Positions 8,454-15,786 of a DNA stretch of 24,558 nucleotides are shown one piece after another. Below the pieces are notes generated by a model, which saw only the letters and a program-made list of their open reading frames with translations, searched no databases and had not been told where the DNA came from. This DNA comes from Mycoplasmatota bacterium (GTDB taxonomy: Bacteria > Bacillota_I > Bacilli_A > Izemoplasmatales > Izemoplasmataceae). Position 1 is the first letter of the stretch, and every line of letters begins with the position of its first letter. Location of the stretch: positions 1-24,558 of the forward strand of contig DAOWHG010000020.1 in the NCBI GenBank assembly GCA_030641535.1, written 5' to 3'. A program made the position numbers and the translations under genes.

Positions 8454-8971
8454 TATTGGTTACCTTTAAATATGGAATCTCCATAAACATCATACGCAAC
8501 AAAACAAGGAAAATCTTTTACTTCTAACTCGTAAACTGCTTCAGCTCCTAGGTCTTCATACATGATTAATTTGCTTTTTAATATTTTACTACTAAGCAGG
8601 GCTCCAGCTCCACCTGTAGCAATTAAATAAACGGCATTATTTTTTATCATTTCTAGTCTGAATTCTTCACTTCTGTTTCCTTTACCGATCATTACTTTGA
8701 GGCCTTGTTCCATTAAAGGAACAGCTAGTTTATCCATTCTATAACTTGATGTAGGACCACTTGCCCCAATTGCAAAACCTTCTCTTTTAGGAGTAGGACC
8801 TACATAGAAGATTATACTTCCGTTAAGATCAAACGCTGGATTAGGTTCATTAATTAATCTTGCGTGAGCTTGATCCCTAGCAGTAAAGATAGTTCCTGAA
8901 ATTAATACTTTTTCTCCCACTTTAAGTTCTTTGATATTATCATTTGTGATTGGTGTATTTAATCTAATCAT
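8453..8971 (-). CDS. fumB: Class I fumarate hydratase, beta subunit / C-terminal domain
   Basis: The 172-aa small subunit of two-subunit iron-sulfur fumarases (also the fold of tartrate dehydratase beta). Conserved points are the FTARDQAHARL region near residue 29, YVGPTPKREGFAIGASGPTSSYRMD at about 56-80, and IATGGAGALLSSKI. The ATG at 8971 follows GAGGTGAT and overlaps the alpha-subunit stop as ATGA. Longer starts upstream would run through the alpha gene and are rejected. The heterodimer hydrates fumarate to malate, feeding the malic enzyme gene directly downstream. L(+)-tartrate dehydratase is an alternative assignment, made less likely by the malic enzyme partner. The symbol here means fumarase beta, not the E. 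coli FumB isozyme. Confidence 0.88.
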   Translation of the reverse strand: MIRLNTPITNDNIKELKVGEKVLISGTIFTARDQAHARLINEPNPAFDLNGSIIFYVGPTPKREGFAIGASGPTSSYRMDKLAVPLMEQGLKVMIGKGNRSEEFRLEMIKNNAVYLIATGGAGALLSSKILKSKLIMYEDLGAEAVYELEVKDFPCFVAYDVYGDSIFKGNQ

Positions 8972-9807
8972 AATATCACCTCGGTATGTCTTGCAGAATG
9001 ACATTGAATATTTATTGCTACTGGGAGACTTGCAATATGCATTGGATGGTAATTGATTTTTACAGCTAAACAAGTTGTATCTCCTCCAACTCCCATTGGA
9101 CCAACACCTAAATCATTTATTTCATTATATAGATCATCTTCTAGCTTTTTAATAATTACATCTTCACTTGAATCATCTAAATCTCTAAAGATTGCTTCTT
9201 TAGCTAAAAGTGCGCTTTTTTCGAAATTTCCACCAATTCCTATTCCGACAATCAGCGGAGGACAAGGTCTTCCACCAGCATTGAAAATAGTGTCTAAAAC
9301 TAATTTTTTAACACCTTCAATTCCTTCTGTAGGTGTTAGCATAGTTACTTTACTCATATTTTCACTACCGCCACCTTTAGCAGCAATTTTCATTATTATT
9401 TTATCTCCTTGAATTATCTTTGTGTGAATAATTGCTGGAGTATTATCTTTAGTATTAACTCTATTAAATGGATGAGTTACCATTGATTTACGTAAATATC
9501 CTTCTTTATATCCTAGTCTTACACCTTCATTTATCGCATCATAAATATTACCGTTATAACTAACTTGATTCCCTATTTCTAGCAAAACAACTACAACACC
9601 GGTATCTTGACAAAGGGGAATATTTCCTTCTTTTGCAATTTCCTGATTTTCAAGAATATCGGATAAGATTGATTTTGATAATACTGATGTTTCTTTTTCT
9701 TTAGCTTTTTGAATCAAAGAAACAAGAGAATTATTTAAATTATAGTTAATCTTTATCACTGCTTTTTTAGTTAGTTTAGTAATATCTTCTAAATTAATTT
9801 GTCGCAT
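8968..9807 (-). CDS. fumA: Class I fumarate hydratase, alpha subunit / N-terminal domain
   Basis: The 279-aa large subunit carrying the [4Fe-4S] cluster that binds and hydrates fumarate. Motifs seen are IPLCQDTG (Cys about 66), KGGGSENMS near 144-152, GGRPCPPLIVGIGIGG (Cys about 182) and the C-terminal NIQCHSARH (Cys about 269); these three Cys are the likely cluster ligands, and a further Cys lies at about 246 in GGDTTC. The ATG at 9807 follows AAGGTGA at normal spacing; the in-frame GTG at 9816 is part of that ribosome site. It is the first gene of the fumA-fumB-malic enzyme operon. An oxygen-sensitive enzyme of this class fits the anaerobic hydrogenase context. The symbol denotes the alpha chain of a two-subunit enzyme. 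Confidence 0.9.
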   Translation of the reverse strand: MRQINLEDITKLTKKAVIKINYNLNNSLVSLIQKAKEKETSVLSKSILSDILENQEIAKEGNIPLCQDTGVVVVLLEIGNQVSYNGNIYDAINEGVRLGYKEGYLRKSMVTHPFNRVNTKDNTPAIIHTKIIQGDKIIMKIAAKGGGSENMSKVTMLTPTEGIEGVKKLVLDTIFNAGGRPCPPLIVGIGIGGNFEKSALLAKEAIFRDLDDSSEDVIIKKLEDDLYNEINDLGVGPMGVGGDTTCLAVKINYHPMHIASLPVAINIQCHSARHTEVIL

Positions 9808-9833
9808 ATTTTTCACCTTCTCTATCTCAAATT

Positions 9834-9850
9834 AATTATAACACAATTGT
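9834..9850 (-). promoter_or_regulatory. fumA promoter with 17-bp element shared with the hydrogenase operon
   Basis: On the minus strand ACAATTGTGTTATAATT contains an extended -10 (TGTTATAAT; -10 hexamer at 9840-9835). It matches the element before hndA in 16 of 17 bases. No clear -35 is present. The shared bases outside the -10 suggest an operator, which is inference. Confidence 0.55.
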
Positions 9851-9907
9851 TTATATATTATATTAAAGTAAGATTATTTTAAGAAATAAAAAAAACATAT
9901 ATTTTAC

Positions 9908-9936
9908 TTGATTATCTAAATATTGTTTGATATAAT
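9908..9936 (+). promoter_or_regulatory. rpmE promoter
   Basis: TTGATT (9908-9913), a 17-bp spacer, then TATAAT (9931-9936), with TG one base before the -10. This is the strongest vegetative-type promoter by eye in the window, as expected for a ribosomal protein gene. Confidence 0.75.
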
Positions 9937-9956
9937 TTGAGAGCGAATAAAACTTA

Positions 9957-9972
9957 CTATGGGAAACCATGG
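9957..9972 (+). ncRNA. Small hairpin in the rpmE leader (candidate L31 leader element)
   Basis: CTATGG, tetraloop GAAA, then CCATGG: a 6-bp stem closed by a GNRA loop (one U-G pair), ending just before the rpmE ribosome site. L31 leaders that bind their own protein are known in several bacterial groups; whether this is one is inference. Confidence 0.35.
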
Positions 9973-9989
9973 CGGAAGGAGTAATAACG

Positions 9990-10199
9990 ATGAAAAAAGG
10001 AATACATCCTGAATACAAAATTGTAACTATTACATGCACAACTTGTGGAAATGTCTTTGAAGGCGGAAGCACATTAAAAGAAGTGCGTGTTGATACATGT
10101 TCGAATTGTCACCCATTCTATACAGGTGAACAAAAATTTGGTGCAGCTACAGGTCGTGTTGAGAGATTCAATAGACGTTACGGTGTAAATAAAAAATAA
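9990..10199 (+). CDS. rpmE: 50S ribosomal protein L31 (zinc-binding, C+ type)
   Basis: A 69-aa ribosomal protein of the large subunit. It begins MKKGIHPEYK and carries two CxxC pairs (Cys 16/19 and 37/40), which mark the zinc-containing type, followed by HPFYTG and the basic FNRRYG end. The start at 9990 follows GGAAGGAG at good spacing. An in-frame ATG 21 nt upstream sits before the ribosome site and inside the leader hairpin, so it is not used. It is a single-gene unit with its own promoter and terminator. Zinc-type L31 is often paired with a zinc-free paralog under Zur control elsewhere; no Zur-like site is seen here. Confidence 0.97.
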   Translation: MKKGIHPEYKIVTITCTTCGNVFEGGSTLKEVRVDTCSNCHPFYTGEQKFGAATGRVERFNRRYGVNKK

Positions 10200-10205
10200 T
10201 AACTT

Positions 10206-10226
10206 AGCCACTTGAGTGGCTTTTTT
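10206..10226 (+). terminator. Intrinsic terminator after rpmE
   Basis: A 6-bp stem AGCCAC / GTGGCT (one end pair A-T) around loop TTGA, followed by a run of Ts. Confidence 0.85.
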
Positions 10227-10242
10227 ATTTGTTTAAATAAAG

Positions 10243-10267
10243 AAAACCCAAATTAAATTTGGGTTTT
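10243..10267. terminator. Terminator at the end of the hydrogenase operon (bidirectional)
   Basis: An 11-bp inverted repeat AAAACCCAAAT / ATTTGGGTTTT ending in A and T runs on both sides. It lies directly after the hndD stop on the minus strand and can also back up the rpmE terminator. Confidence 0.75.
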
Positions 10268-10273
10268 TTCTAT

Positions 10274-12022
10274 TTATTTATAGAACTTTCTTGGTCTATA
10301 ACTTGTATGCATTAAAGCTTTGGCAAAGTCTGAACCTGGTTCAATTAGCCAGTCGTGATACATCTTAGTAATTATTTTATTTGTATGAGATTCACGATGC
10401 TTTTTATGTTCATCAATTGCGTAAACCGATGCACTTCTTAAAGCACTAATATCAACTGTTTCTTGGATTTTGGCTGAATGAATTGGTTGTCCACCACCAT
10501 TAATACATCCACCAATACAACCCATGAATTCTACAAAGTGATATTGTTTTTTAGATTTCTTCATTTTTGCGAAAAATTCTTTAATACTAGATCCTCCATG
10601 AACTACAGCAACATTTAATTCTTGCCCAGCAAGAGAATATGTCGCTTCTTTAATTCCTTTTGATCCACGGACATCTTTAAATTCGATTTCTTTATCTTCT
10701 TCTCCTAAAACTTCAGATATTGTACGAAGAGATGCTTCCATAACTCCACCAGTAACACCAAAAATCATACCTGCACCAGTGTATCTAGATAAATCTCCAT
10801 AAGGTTTTGATTCTTCTAATTTCATTAAATCAATACCTTTACGTTTTAGAAGTCTTGCATATTCTCTTGTTGTTAAAGCGTAATCAACATCTCTAATACC
10901 TTCATATTCCATTTCAGGTCTTGCAGCTTCATGTTTTTTAGCTATACAAGGCATTATTGAAACAAATACAATATCTTCAATACTGTAACCTATTTCAAAT
11001 GCAAAGTGATGTTTTGAAATAATACCAGCAGTTTGTTGTGGAGATTTTACTGATGATAAGTTATTTAAGTATTCAGGTTCATATTGTTCAATATAGTTTA
11101 TCCATCCAGGAGAACAAGAAGTGAATTGAGGTAATCTTTCACCAGATTTAACTCTTTTTAGTAATTCAGTTCCTTCTTCCATAATTGTTAAATCTGCAGC
11201 GAAATTAATATCCATAATTTCGTCAAATCCAACCATTTTGAATGAGGTAAACATCTTACCTTCGACGTTTTCTCCGATTTCTCCACCAAATTCTTCTCCA
11301 AGTGCAACTCTAACTGAAGGTGCGGGACCAATTACAACTTTTTTAGTTTTATCGTTTAATGCTTCTAAAACTAAATCAATTTGTGATTTTTCTTTAATTG
11401 CAGCAACTGGACAAGCTTGAATACATTTACCGCAATAAATACATCCGCTATCTTCCATAGCATGGAATAGTGCGGGACCAACGTATGTATCATTGCCACG
11501 TTCGTTGAAATCCAAAATATTTAATCCAGTATGAACTTCACAAGCAGTTACACATCTACCACATAAAATACATTTCCCACTATCTAGAACGATAGAAGAA
11601 GATGAATCATTAATTAATCTTTCTTTTTTATGAAAATTATTACTTTCTCCATAAATATTTTCAACATTGTATCTTCTCATTAAGTCAAGTAGTTCACAGT
11701 TGTGTTCTCTTTCACATGCCCAGCATTCAAAAATATGATTACTAGCTAGAAGTTGTAAGTTTTGAACAACAGAATCTTGAATTTCTTCAGTATCTGTTTC
11801 GACAACCATACCCTCTTGAACATTTAAAGTACAAGAATTTTTAAGTCCATTTTGATTTTTCACATCAACTACACATAAACGACAACTTGATGTTTCATTG
11901 ATTCCTTCTAGGAAACAAAGTCTAGGGATATTAAGTCCTAGTTCTTCAGCAGCTTTTAAGACAGTATAATTTTCTGGAACTGATGTTTCTGCTCCATTAA
12001 TTGTAAGTTTAATATTTTTCAT
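10274..12022 (-). CDS. hndD: [FeFe] hydrogenase catalytic subunit (HndD/HydA type)
   Basis: Reversible H2 formation at the H-cluster, within a cytoplasmic NAD(P)-linked, probably electron-bifurcating complex. Domains in order: plant-type [2Fe-2S] domain (Cys about 36, 47, 50, 64), a His-Cys3 [4Fe-4S] site (HIFECWACEREHNC, 96-109), two ferredoxin clusters (CILCGRC at 151-157 plus C161; CIYCGKC at 194-200 plus C204), then the H-cluster domain. The H-cluster motifs are L1 TSCSPGW (301-307), L2 MPCIAKKHE (357-365) and L3 FMGCIGGCINGGGQP (499-513). All four H-cluster cysteines are present (303, 359, 502, 506). The residue after the L1 Cys is Ser, where model enzymes have a proton-relay Cys. The 582-aa length fits the multi-subunit class. 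A strong site GGAGG precedes the ATG, 11 nt after hndC. Confidence 0.95.
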   Translation of the reverse strand: MKNIKLTINGAETSVPENYTVLKAAEELGLNIPRLCFLEGINETSSCRLCVVDVKNQNGLKNSCTLNVQEGMVVETDTEEIQDSVVQNLQLLASNHIFECWACEREHNCELLDLMRRYNVENIYGESNNFHKKERLINDSSSSIVLDSGKCILCGRCVTACEVHTGLNILDFNERGNDTYVGPALFHAMEDSGCIYCGKCIQACPVAAIKEKSQIDLVLEALNDKTKKVVIGPAPSVRVALGEEFGGEIGENVEGKMFTSFKMVGFDEIMDINFAADLTIMEEGTELLKRVKSGERLPQFTSCSPGWINYIEQYEPEYLNNLSSVKSPQQTAGIISKHHFAFEIGYSIEDIVFVSIMPCIAKKHEAARPEMEYEGIRDVDYALTTREYARLLKRKGIDLMKLEESKPYGDLSRYTGAGMIFGVTGGVMEASLRTISEVLGEEDKEIEFKDVRGSKGIKEATYSLAGQELNVAVVHGGSSIKEFFAKMKKSKKQYHFVEFMGCIGGCINGGGQPIHSAKIQETVDISALRSASVYAIDEHKKHRESHTNKIITKMYHDWLIEPGSDFAKALMHTSYRPRKFYK

Positions 12023-12033
12023 AATCCGTCCTC

Positions 12034-13824
12034 CTAAATACTTATTATCGCATCAACAGGACAAATGTTTTTGCAAATACCACATTTGATACATGCTGCT
12101 GGGTCGATAGTATGAAGTTGTTTTATTGTACCAGTTATACAATCTTCTGGGCAATGACGCACACATTTTGTACATCCAATACAATCATCAGTAATAAAAA
12201 TTTCAATTAATGATTTACATTTTCCACCAGGACACTTTTTGTCTACAATGTGTGTGATAAATTCATCTCTAAAGTGTTCTAACATTGAAAGAATTGGGTT
12301 TGGAGCTGCTTGTCCAAGCCCACAAAGGGATGAACTTTTAACCATTTTGGCTAAATGTTCTAATTCATCAAGAGTTTTTAATGTTGCATCACCTGAAGAT
12401 ATTACTTCTAACATTTCAAGCATTTTTTTAGTTCCTTCACGACAAGGGGTACATTTACCACATGATTCATCTACGGTAAATTCAAGATAGAAACGACAAA
12501 TATCAACCATACAGTTATCTTCGTCAATTACTACCATTCCACCTGATCCCATCATTGATCCAACTTCACTTAATGTTTCATATTCTATTTTTAAGTCAAG
12601 TAAATGTGGAGGAATTGCTCCTCCAGAAGGACCACCTGTTTGAACTGCTTTTAATTCTTTATTTTTTGGGATTCCTCCCCCAATATCATATATTACTTCT
12701 CTTAAAGTGGTACCCATAGGTACTTCTACAAGACCGGCATTCTTAATATTTCCACCTAAACTAAATACTTTAGTTCCTTTTGATTTTTCAGTTCCAATTT
12801 TAGAAAACCAATCTGCTCCTCTAAATAGAATCTCAGGAATATTAGCTAATGTTTCTACATTGTTTATGATAGTAGGTTTACCCCATAATCCTTTAGCTGC
12901 TGGGAATGGAGGTTTGTTTCTAGACATTCCTCTACCACCTTCGATTGAAGCAATTAAAGCTGTTTCTTCTCCACAAACGAATGCTCCTGCACCTAAACGT
13001 ATTTCTAAGTCAAAGTCAAATCCACTACCAAAAATATCATTACCTAGTAGTCCAAGATCTTTAGCTTGTCCAATAGCTGTTTTTAATTTTTCAATTGCTG
13101 TTGGATATTCTATACGAACATAAACATAACCTTTATCTGCACCAATAGCATAACCAGCAATCATTAATCCTTCAATCATACTATGAGGGTCTCCCTCAAG
13201 TAAAGCTCGATCCATAAATGCTCCTGGATCTCCTTCATCTGCGTTACAAATAACATATTTTTGATCAGATTCATTATCATAAGCAAATTTCCATTTTAGA
13301 CCTGTAGGGAATCCACCACCACCACGTCCACGAAGTCCTGATTTCATCATTTCTTCAATTACTTCAAAGCGTGTCATTTCAAGTAGGGCTTTACCAAGAC
13401 CACGGTAACCATCTTTTGCGATATATTCTTCAATATCATCTGGGTTGATTAATCCACAATTTCGGTTAGCTATACGTGTTTGCTTTGCATAGAATTTAAT
13501 TTCATCAAAAGCTTTTACTTCTTTGTTTTCAGTTAAAGCTTCGTCAAAAACTAATTTTTCTACAATTCTACCTTTGTATAAATGTTCCTCACAAATTGTT
13601 TTTATGTCTTTGTTTTTTACTAAAGCATAAAATACTCCTTCTGGGTAAACTATAACAAAAGGTCCTTGTTCACAAAGTCCAACGCACCCTGTATTTACAA
13701 GTTTAATTTCATGTCTGATTTTTAAATTACTTAAGTGTTCTTCAAATTCATCTCTTAGAGATTTTGCTCCACGAGCAATACAATTTGAACCACTACATAT
13801 AAGGACGTGTGCTCTTTCTATCAT
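12034..13824 (-). CDS. hndC: NADH-binding flavoprotein subunit of the hydrogenase (NuoF-like, HndC/HydB)
   Basis: Carries electrons between NAD(P)H, FMN and iron-sulfur clusters. Layout of the 596 aa: an N-terminal thioredoxin-like [2Fe-2S] domain (Cys 10, 15, 47, 51); the NuoF core with the NADH/FMN loop RGRGGGGFPTGLKW at about 165-178, CNADEGDPGAFMDR at 193-206 and ETLANIPE; an SLBB-like region; the NuoF [4Fe-4S] site SCGKCTPCREG (454-464) with Cys 501; a C531/C536 pair; and a C-terminal two-cluster ferredoxin (CIGCTKCVRHC, CIKCGICKNIC). This is the fused form found in trimeric or tetrameric bifurcating hydrogenases, not in respiratory complex I. The ATG follows TAGGTGA; 11 nt separate it from both hndB and hndD. 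Confidence 0.95.
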   Translation of the reverse strand: MIERAHVLICSGSNCIARGAKSLRDEFEEHLSNLKIRHEIKLVNTGCVGLCEQGPFVIVYPEGVFYALVKNKDIKTICEEHLYKGRIVEKLVFDEALTENKEVKAFDEIKFYAKQTRIANRNCGLINPDDIEEYIAKDGYRGLGKALLEMTRFEVIEEMMKSGLRGRGGGGFPTGLKWKFAYDNESDQKYVICNADEGDPGAFMDRALLEGDPHSMIEGLMIAGYAIGADKGYVYVRIEYPTAIEKLKTAIGQAKDLGLLGNDIFGSGFDFDLEIRLGAGAFVCGEETALIASIEGGRGMSRNKPPFPAAKGLWGKPTIINNVETLANIPEILFRGADWFSKIGTEKSKGTKVFSLGGNIKNAGLVEVPMGTTLREVIYDIGGGIPKNKELKAVQTGGPSGGAIPPHLLDLKIEYETLSEVGSMMGSGGMVVIDEDNCMVDICRFYLEFTVDESCGKCTPCREGTKKMLEMLEVISSGDATLKTLDELEHLAKMVKSSSLCGLGQAAPNPILSMLEHFRDEFITHIVDKKCPGGKCKSLIEIFITDDCIGCTKCVRHCPEDCITGTIKQLHTIDPAACIKCGICKNICPVDAIISI

Positions 13825-13835
13825 CTGTCTTTCAC

Positions 13836-14201
13836 CTACAATCTATATTTTCCTATAACATAATCTAAGACAACTTTTCCACCAATAACGTGCTCGTTAA
13901 AAATTCTTTCTGCAGCCTCAACATCTACTCTACAGTAAGTTGTTCTTTCTTCTCCTTGAAGTACTTCAACAATTGGTTCTATTGCACATTCTCCAATACA
14001 ACCAACAGGAGTAACTGTCACATCATTTAAGTTGTTTTCTGCTATACCCTCAACAAATTTATTCATTACAGGACGTGCTCCAGCACTAATTCCACAAGTT
14101 GCCATACCGACTAAGATTCTTGTCCCGTCGTTTTTACCTCTCATAGTAACTTTGCTTTGAGCAGCATCACGAATTTTCTTTAAATCGTCTAAAGATTTCA
14201 T
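13836..14201 (-). CDS. hndB: Small [2Fe-2S] thioredoxin-like ferredoxin subunit (HndB-like)
   Basis: A 121-aa protein related to the HndB subunit of NADP-reducing hydrogenases. The thioredoxin-fold ferredoxin pattern is visible as MATCGISAGARPVM (Cys 36), then VTPVGCIGECAIEPIVEV (Cys 68 and 72), with Cys 90 nearby. Only three cysteines sit at the classical ligand positions; the place matching the second NuoE Cys has a small residue, which I believe is common in this subfamily. It likely relays electrons in the complex with HndA, HndC and HndD. A very strong site AAGGAGG precedes the ATG, and the start overlaps the stop of the HATPase gene as ATGA, so it is part of the same transcript. Confidence 0.85.
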   Translation of the reverse strand: MKSLDDLKKIRDAAQSKVTMRGKNDGTRILVGMATCGISAGARPVMNKFVEGIAENNLNDVTVTPVGCIGECAIEPIVEVLQGEERTTYCRVDVEAAERIFNEHVIGGKVVLDYVIGKYRL

Positions 14202-14752
14202 ACTGATTCCTCCTTTTGAATATTTTTAATTCCTTCTTTAATATTATTTTTAATCCACATAATTACGTTATAATCAGTGAAAGGAATATCTTCTAAAACT
14301 TTTTTAACTTCTCTTGTATCAAATACATATATACTGTTATTAACATTATGTTCATAATAAATGTCTATCATATTTTCGTTTAAAATTAGAATGCATAAAG
14401 TATCTTCAATATAGCCAAGTGGAGCTCTATCTATGTGATTTTTCTGAAATGTAGCTGTAACTTTAGTTCCTTCATTTATTACAGAAGTTATAACTAAATT
14501 TCCCTTTGTCATTTCAGCTGCCATTTTGAATAATGAAACTCCTAATCCTACTTTTCTAGTAGTCCTTGTTGTAAAAAATGGATCTGCAACTTCTGATAAT
14601 GTTTTTTTGTCCATTCCATATCCATTATCAGATATCTCAATAGTATAGACGTTGTCGATTGAATTATCAGTAATTTTTATTTCGATTAAAGTAGCATTTG
14701 CTTTGATTGAGTTTTGACAAATATCGAGAATATGTAATGATAACTCATTCAT
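14198..14752 (-). CDS. HATPase_c-fold ATP-binding protein in hydrogenase operon
   Basis: A 184-aa protein with a histidine-kinase-type ATPase fold and no sensor, phospho-acceptor His domain or membrane segment. N box: LHILDICQNSIKANAT near residues 5-20. G1 box: ISDNGYGM near 38-45. F and G2 boxes: DPFFTTRTTRKVGLGVSLFKM near 58-78. The last 75 or so residues form a separate alpha/beta segment I do not recognise. Homologous genes are commonly found inside clostridial trimeric hydrogenase operons; the role is unknown, with regulation or assembly of the hydrogenase as inference. The start ATG 14752 follows GAGGTGAT; the GTG at 14761 belongs to that ribosome site. It overlaps the PHP gene by 8 nt and hndB by 4. 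Confidence 0.8.
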   Translation of the reverse strand: MNELSLHILDICQNSIKANATLIEIKITDNSIDNVYTIEISDNGYGMDKKTLSEVADPFFTTRTTRKVGLGVSLFKMAAEMTKGNLVITSVINEGTKVTATFQKNHIDRAPLGYIEDTLCILILNENMIDIYYEHNVNNSIYVFDTREVKKVLEDIPFTDYNVIMWIKNNIKEGIKNIQKEESV

Positions 14753-15452
14753 GATTATCACCTCTTAAGTAATTGAAAAAACTATCAATACTTTTTTCTT
14801 CGAGTTCAAAGAAATATTCTTTTTCTGATATAGATAACAAGGTATGAGCATCTGAGTTAAACAATATTCTATGTTTTAGTAACTCAGGATACTTCTTTAA
14901 ATATTCATCCTTTATGTGTTGTGATATTTCAATTGCGTCAAACTCTAAGTCACTTAATTTGAAAGAGTTTAAAGCACTGCGAGATGGTCTATCTATATGA
15001 CATAAAATAATTAAACCATTCAATTTCTTTGTTTCTTTTACTAAATCAACATAAGGTATGGTAGTTGATGTCAAAGGAATATTGAATGTTTCAATCTCTG
15101 TATCATAAATATCGGTTATAACTTGATCAGATTCAGTAAATATTCCCCATTCCCCATCTAGATTGGATTCTAAGAATTTATCAAATAAAAGCGCATCATT
15201 AAACGACTTAAAGAGACAAAGAACATCAAAATCCTCTTTCACTGTAACTTCTACCCCGGGAATAAATATAAAATCATAAGAATCTTCTAATTCTTCAAAA
15301 ACTTTAAGTTGTTTTGTGGTATTGTGATCTGTTACTGCTAAAAAATCAAGTCCTTTGAGCATTGCCATATTTAATATATTATTTGGTGTCATTAACTCAT
15401 CTGCACATGGAGACAATATTGAGTGCATATGAAGATCGTAATAATACTTAAT
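14745..15452 (-). CDS. PHP-domain phosphoesterase in hydrogenase operon, probable ATT start
   Basis: A 235-aa protein of the PHP metal-dependent phosphoesterase fold. Metal motifs in order: YDLHMHS (HxH) at the very N-terminus, LAVTDHNTT, PGVEV, LCHIDRP and FNSDAH near the C-terminus, so the ligand set looks intact. The first ATG in frame (15428) falls inside the HxH motif and would remove its first His. The frame stays open upstream to a stop at 15456-15458 and holds no ATG, GTG or TTG, only ATA (15455) and ATT (15452). ATT has a GGTG site six bases away and overlaps the stop of the previous gene by one base, so I place the start there. The conservative call is 14745-15428. The substrate is unknown; it may counter a kinase-like neighbour. 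Confidence 0.78.
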   Translation of the reverse strand: MKYYYDLHMHSILSPCADELMTPNNILNMAMLKGLDFLAVTDHNTTKQLKVFEELEDSYDFIFIPGVEVTVKEDFDVLCLFKSFNDALLFDKFLESNLDGEWGIFTESDQVITDIYDTEIETFNIPLTSTTIPYVDLVKETKKLNGLIILCHIDRPSRSALNSFKLSDLEFDAIEISQHIKDEYLKKYPELLKHRILFNSDAHTLLSISEKEYFFELEEKSIDSFFNYLRGDNHE

Positions 15453-15786
15453 TATTTACACCAAGTTTGTGCAAAGTAATAACGGTTTCTGATGTGGATA
15501 ATTTTGTCCTTATTAGAGGAATTTTAAGCTCATTTGCTTTATTTATAATAGTTTCATTGACAATGATGTTGTGTGAGAATATTACACAACTTAAATCAAG
15601 CAAACTTGCAACCCCGAGAACGTTAATGTTATTCAAAACCGTTATTAAAATATTTTTTTCACTGGCAAATCCCATAACGTGACTTAATAGATCTGAAGAA
15701 AAAATACCATTCACTTCATTTCCAATTCCTGAATCATTTGAGACAAGTTGAAAATGTTTTGATTCCAATAAATTTTTAACTTTCAT
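15448..15786 (-). CDS. DRTGG-domain protein in hydrogenase operon
   Basis: A 112-aa cytoplasmic protein resembling the DRTGG fold found with CBS domains and phosphotransacetylase-type proteins: an N-terminal strand-helix unit, a middle segment NILITVLNNINVLGVASLLDLSCVIF (shortened here by eye to its key VLGVASLL turn) and the end IINKANELKIPLIRTKLSTSETV. DRTGG modules are thought to bind ligands or act as regulators, but no substrate is known. The start at 15786 is chosen over GTG 15795; both have only a weak ribosome site (AGTGAT). The gene overlaps the upstream HATPase by 11 nt and the PHP gene by up to 5 nt. Related in style to the gene at 16214-16600, so the operon holds two such proteins. 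Confidence 0.72.
   Translation of the reverse strand: MKVKNLLESKHFQLVSNDSGIGNEVNGIFSSDLLSHVMGFASEKNILITVLNNINVLGVASLLDLSCVIFSHNIIVNETIINKANELKIPLIRTKLSTSETVITLHKLGVNN

Noticed and set aside
9969..9989. Longer rpmE with an extra MAEGVIT N-terminus
   Set aside because: The extra ATG lies before the ribosome site GGAAGGAG and inside a hairpin; L31 proteins begin MKKGIHP-like.
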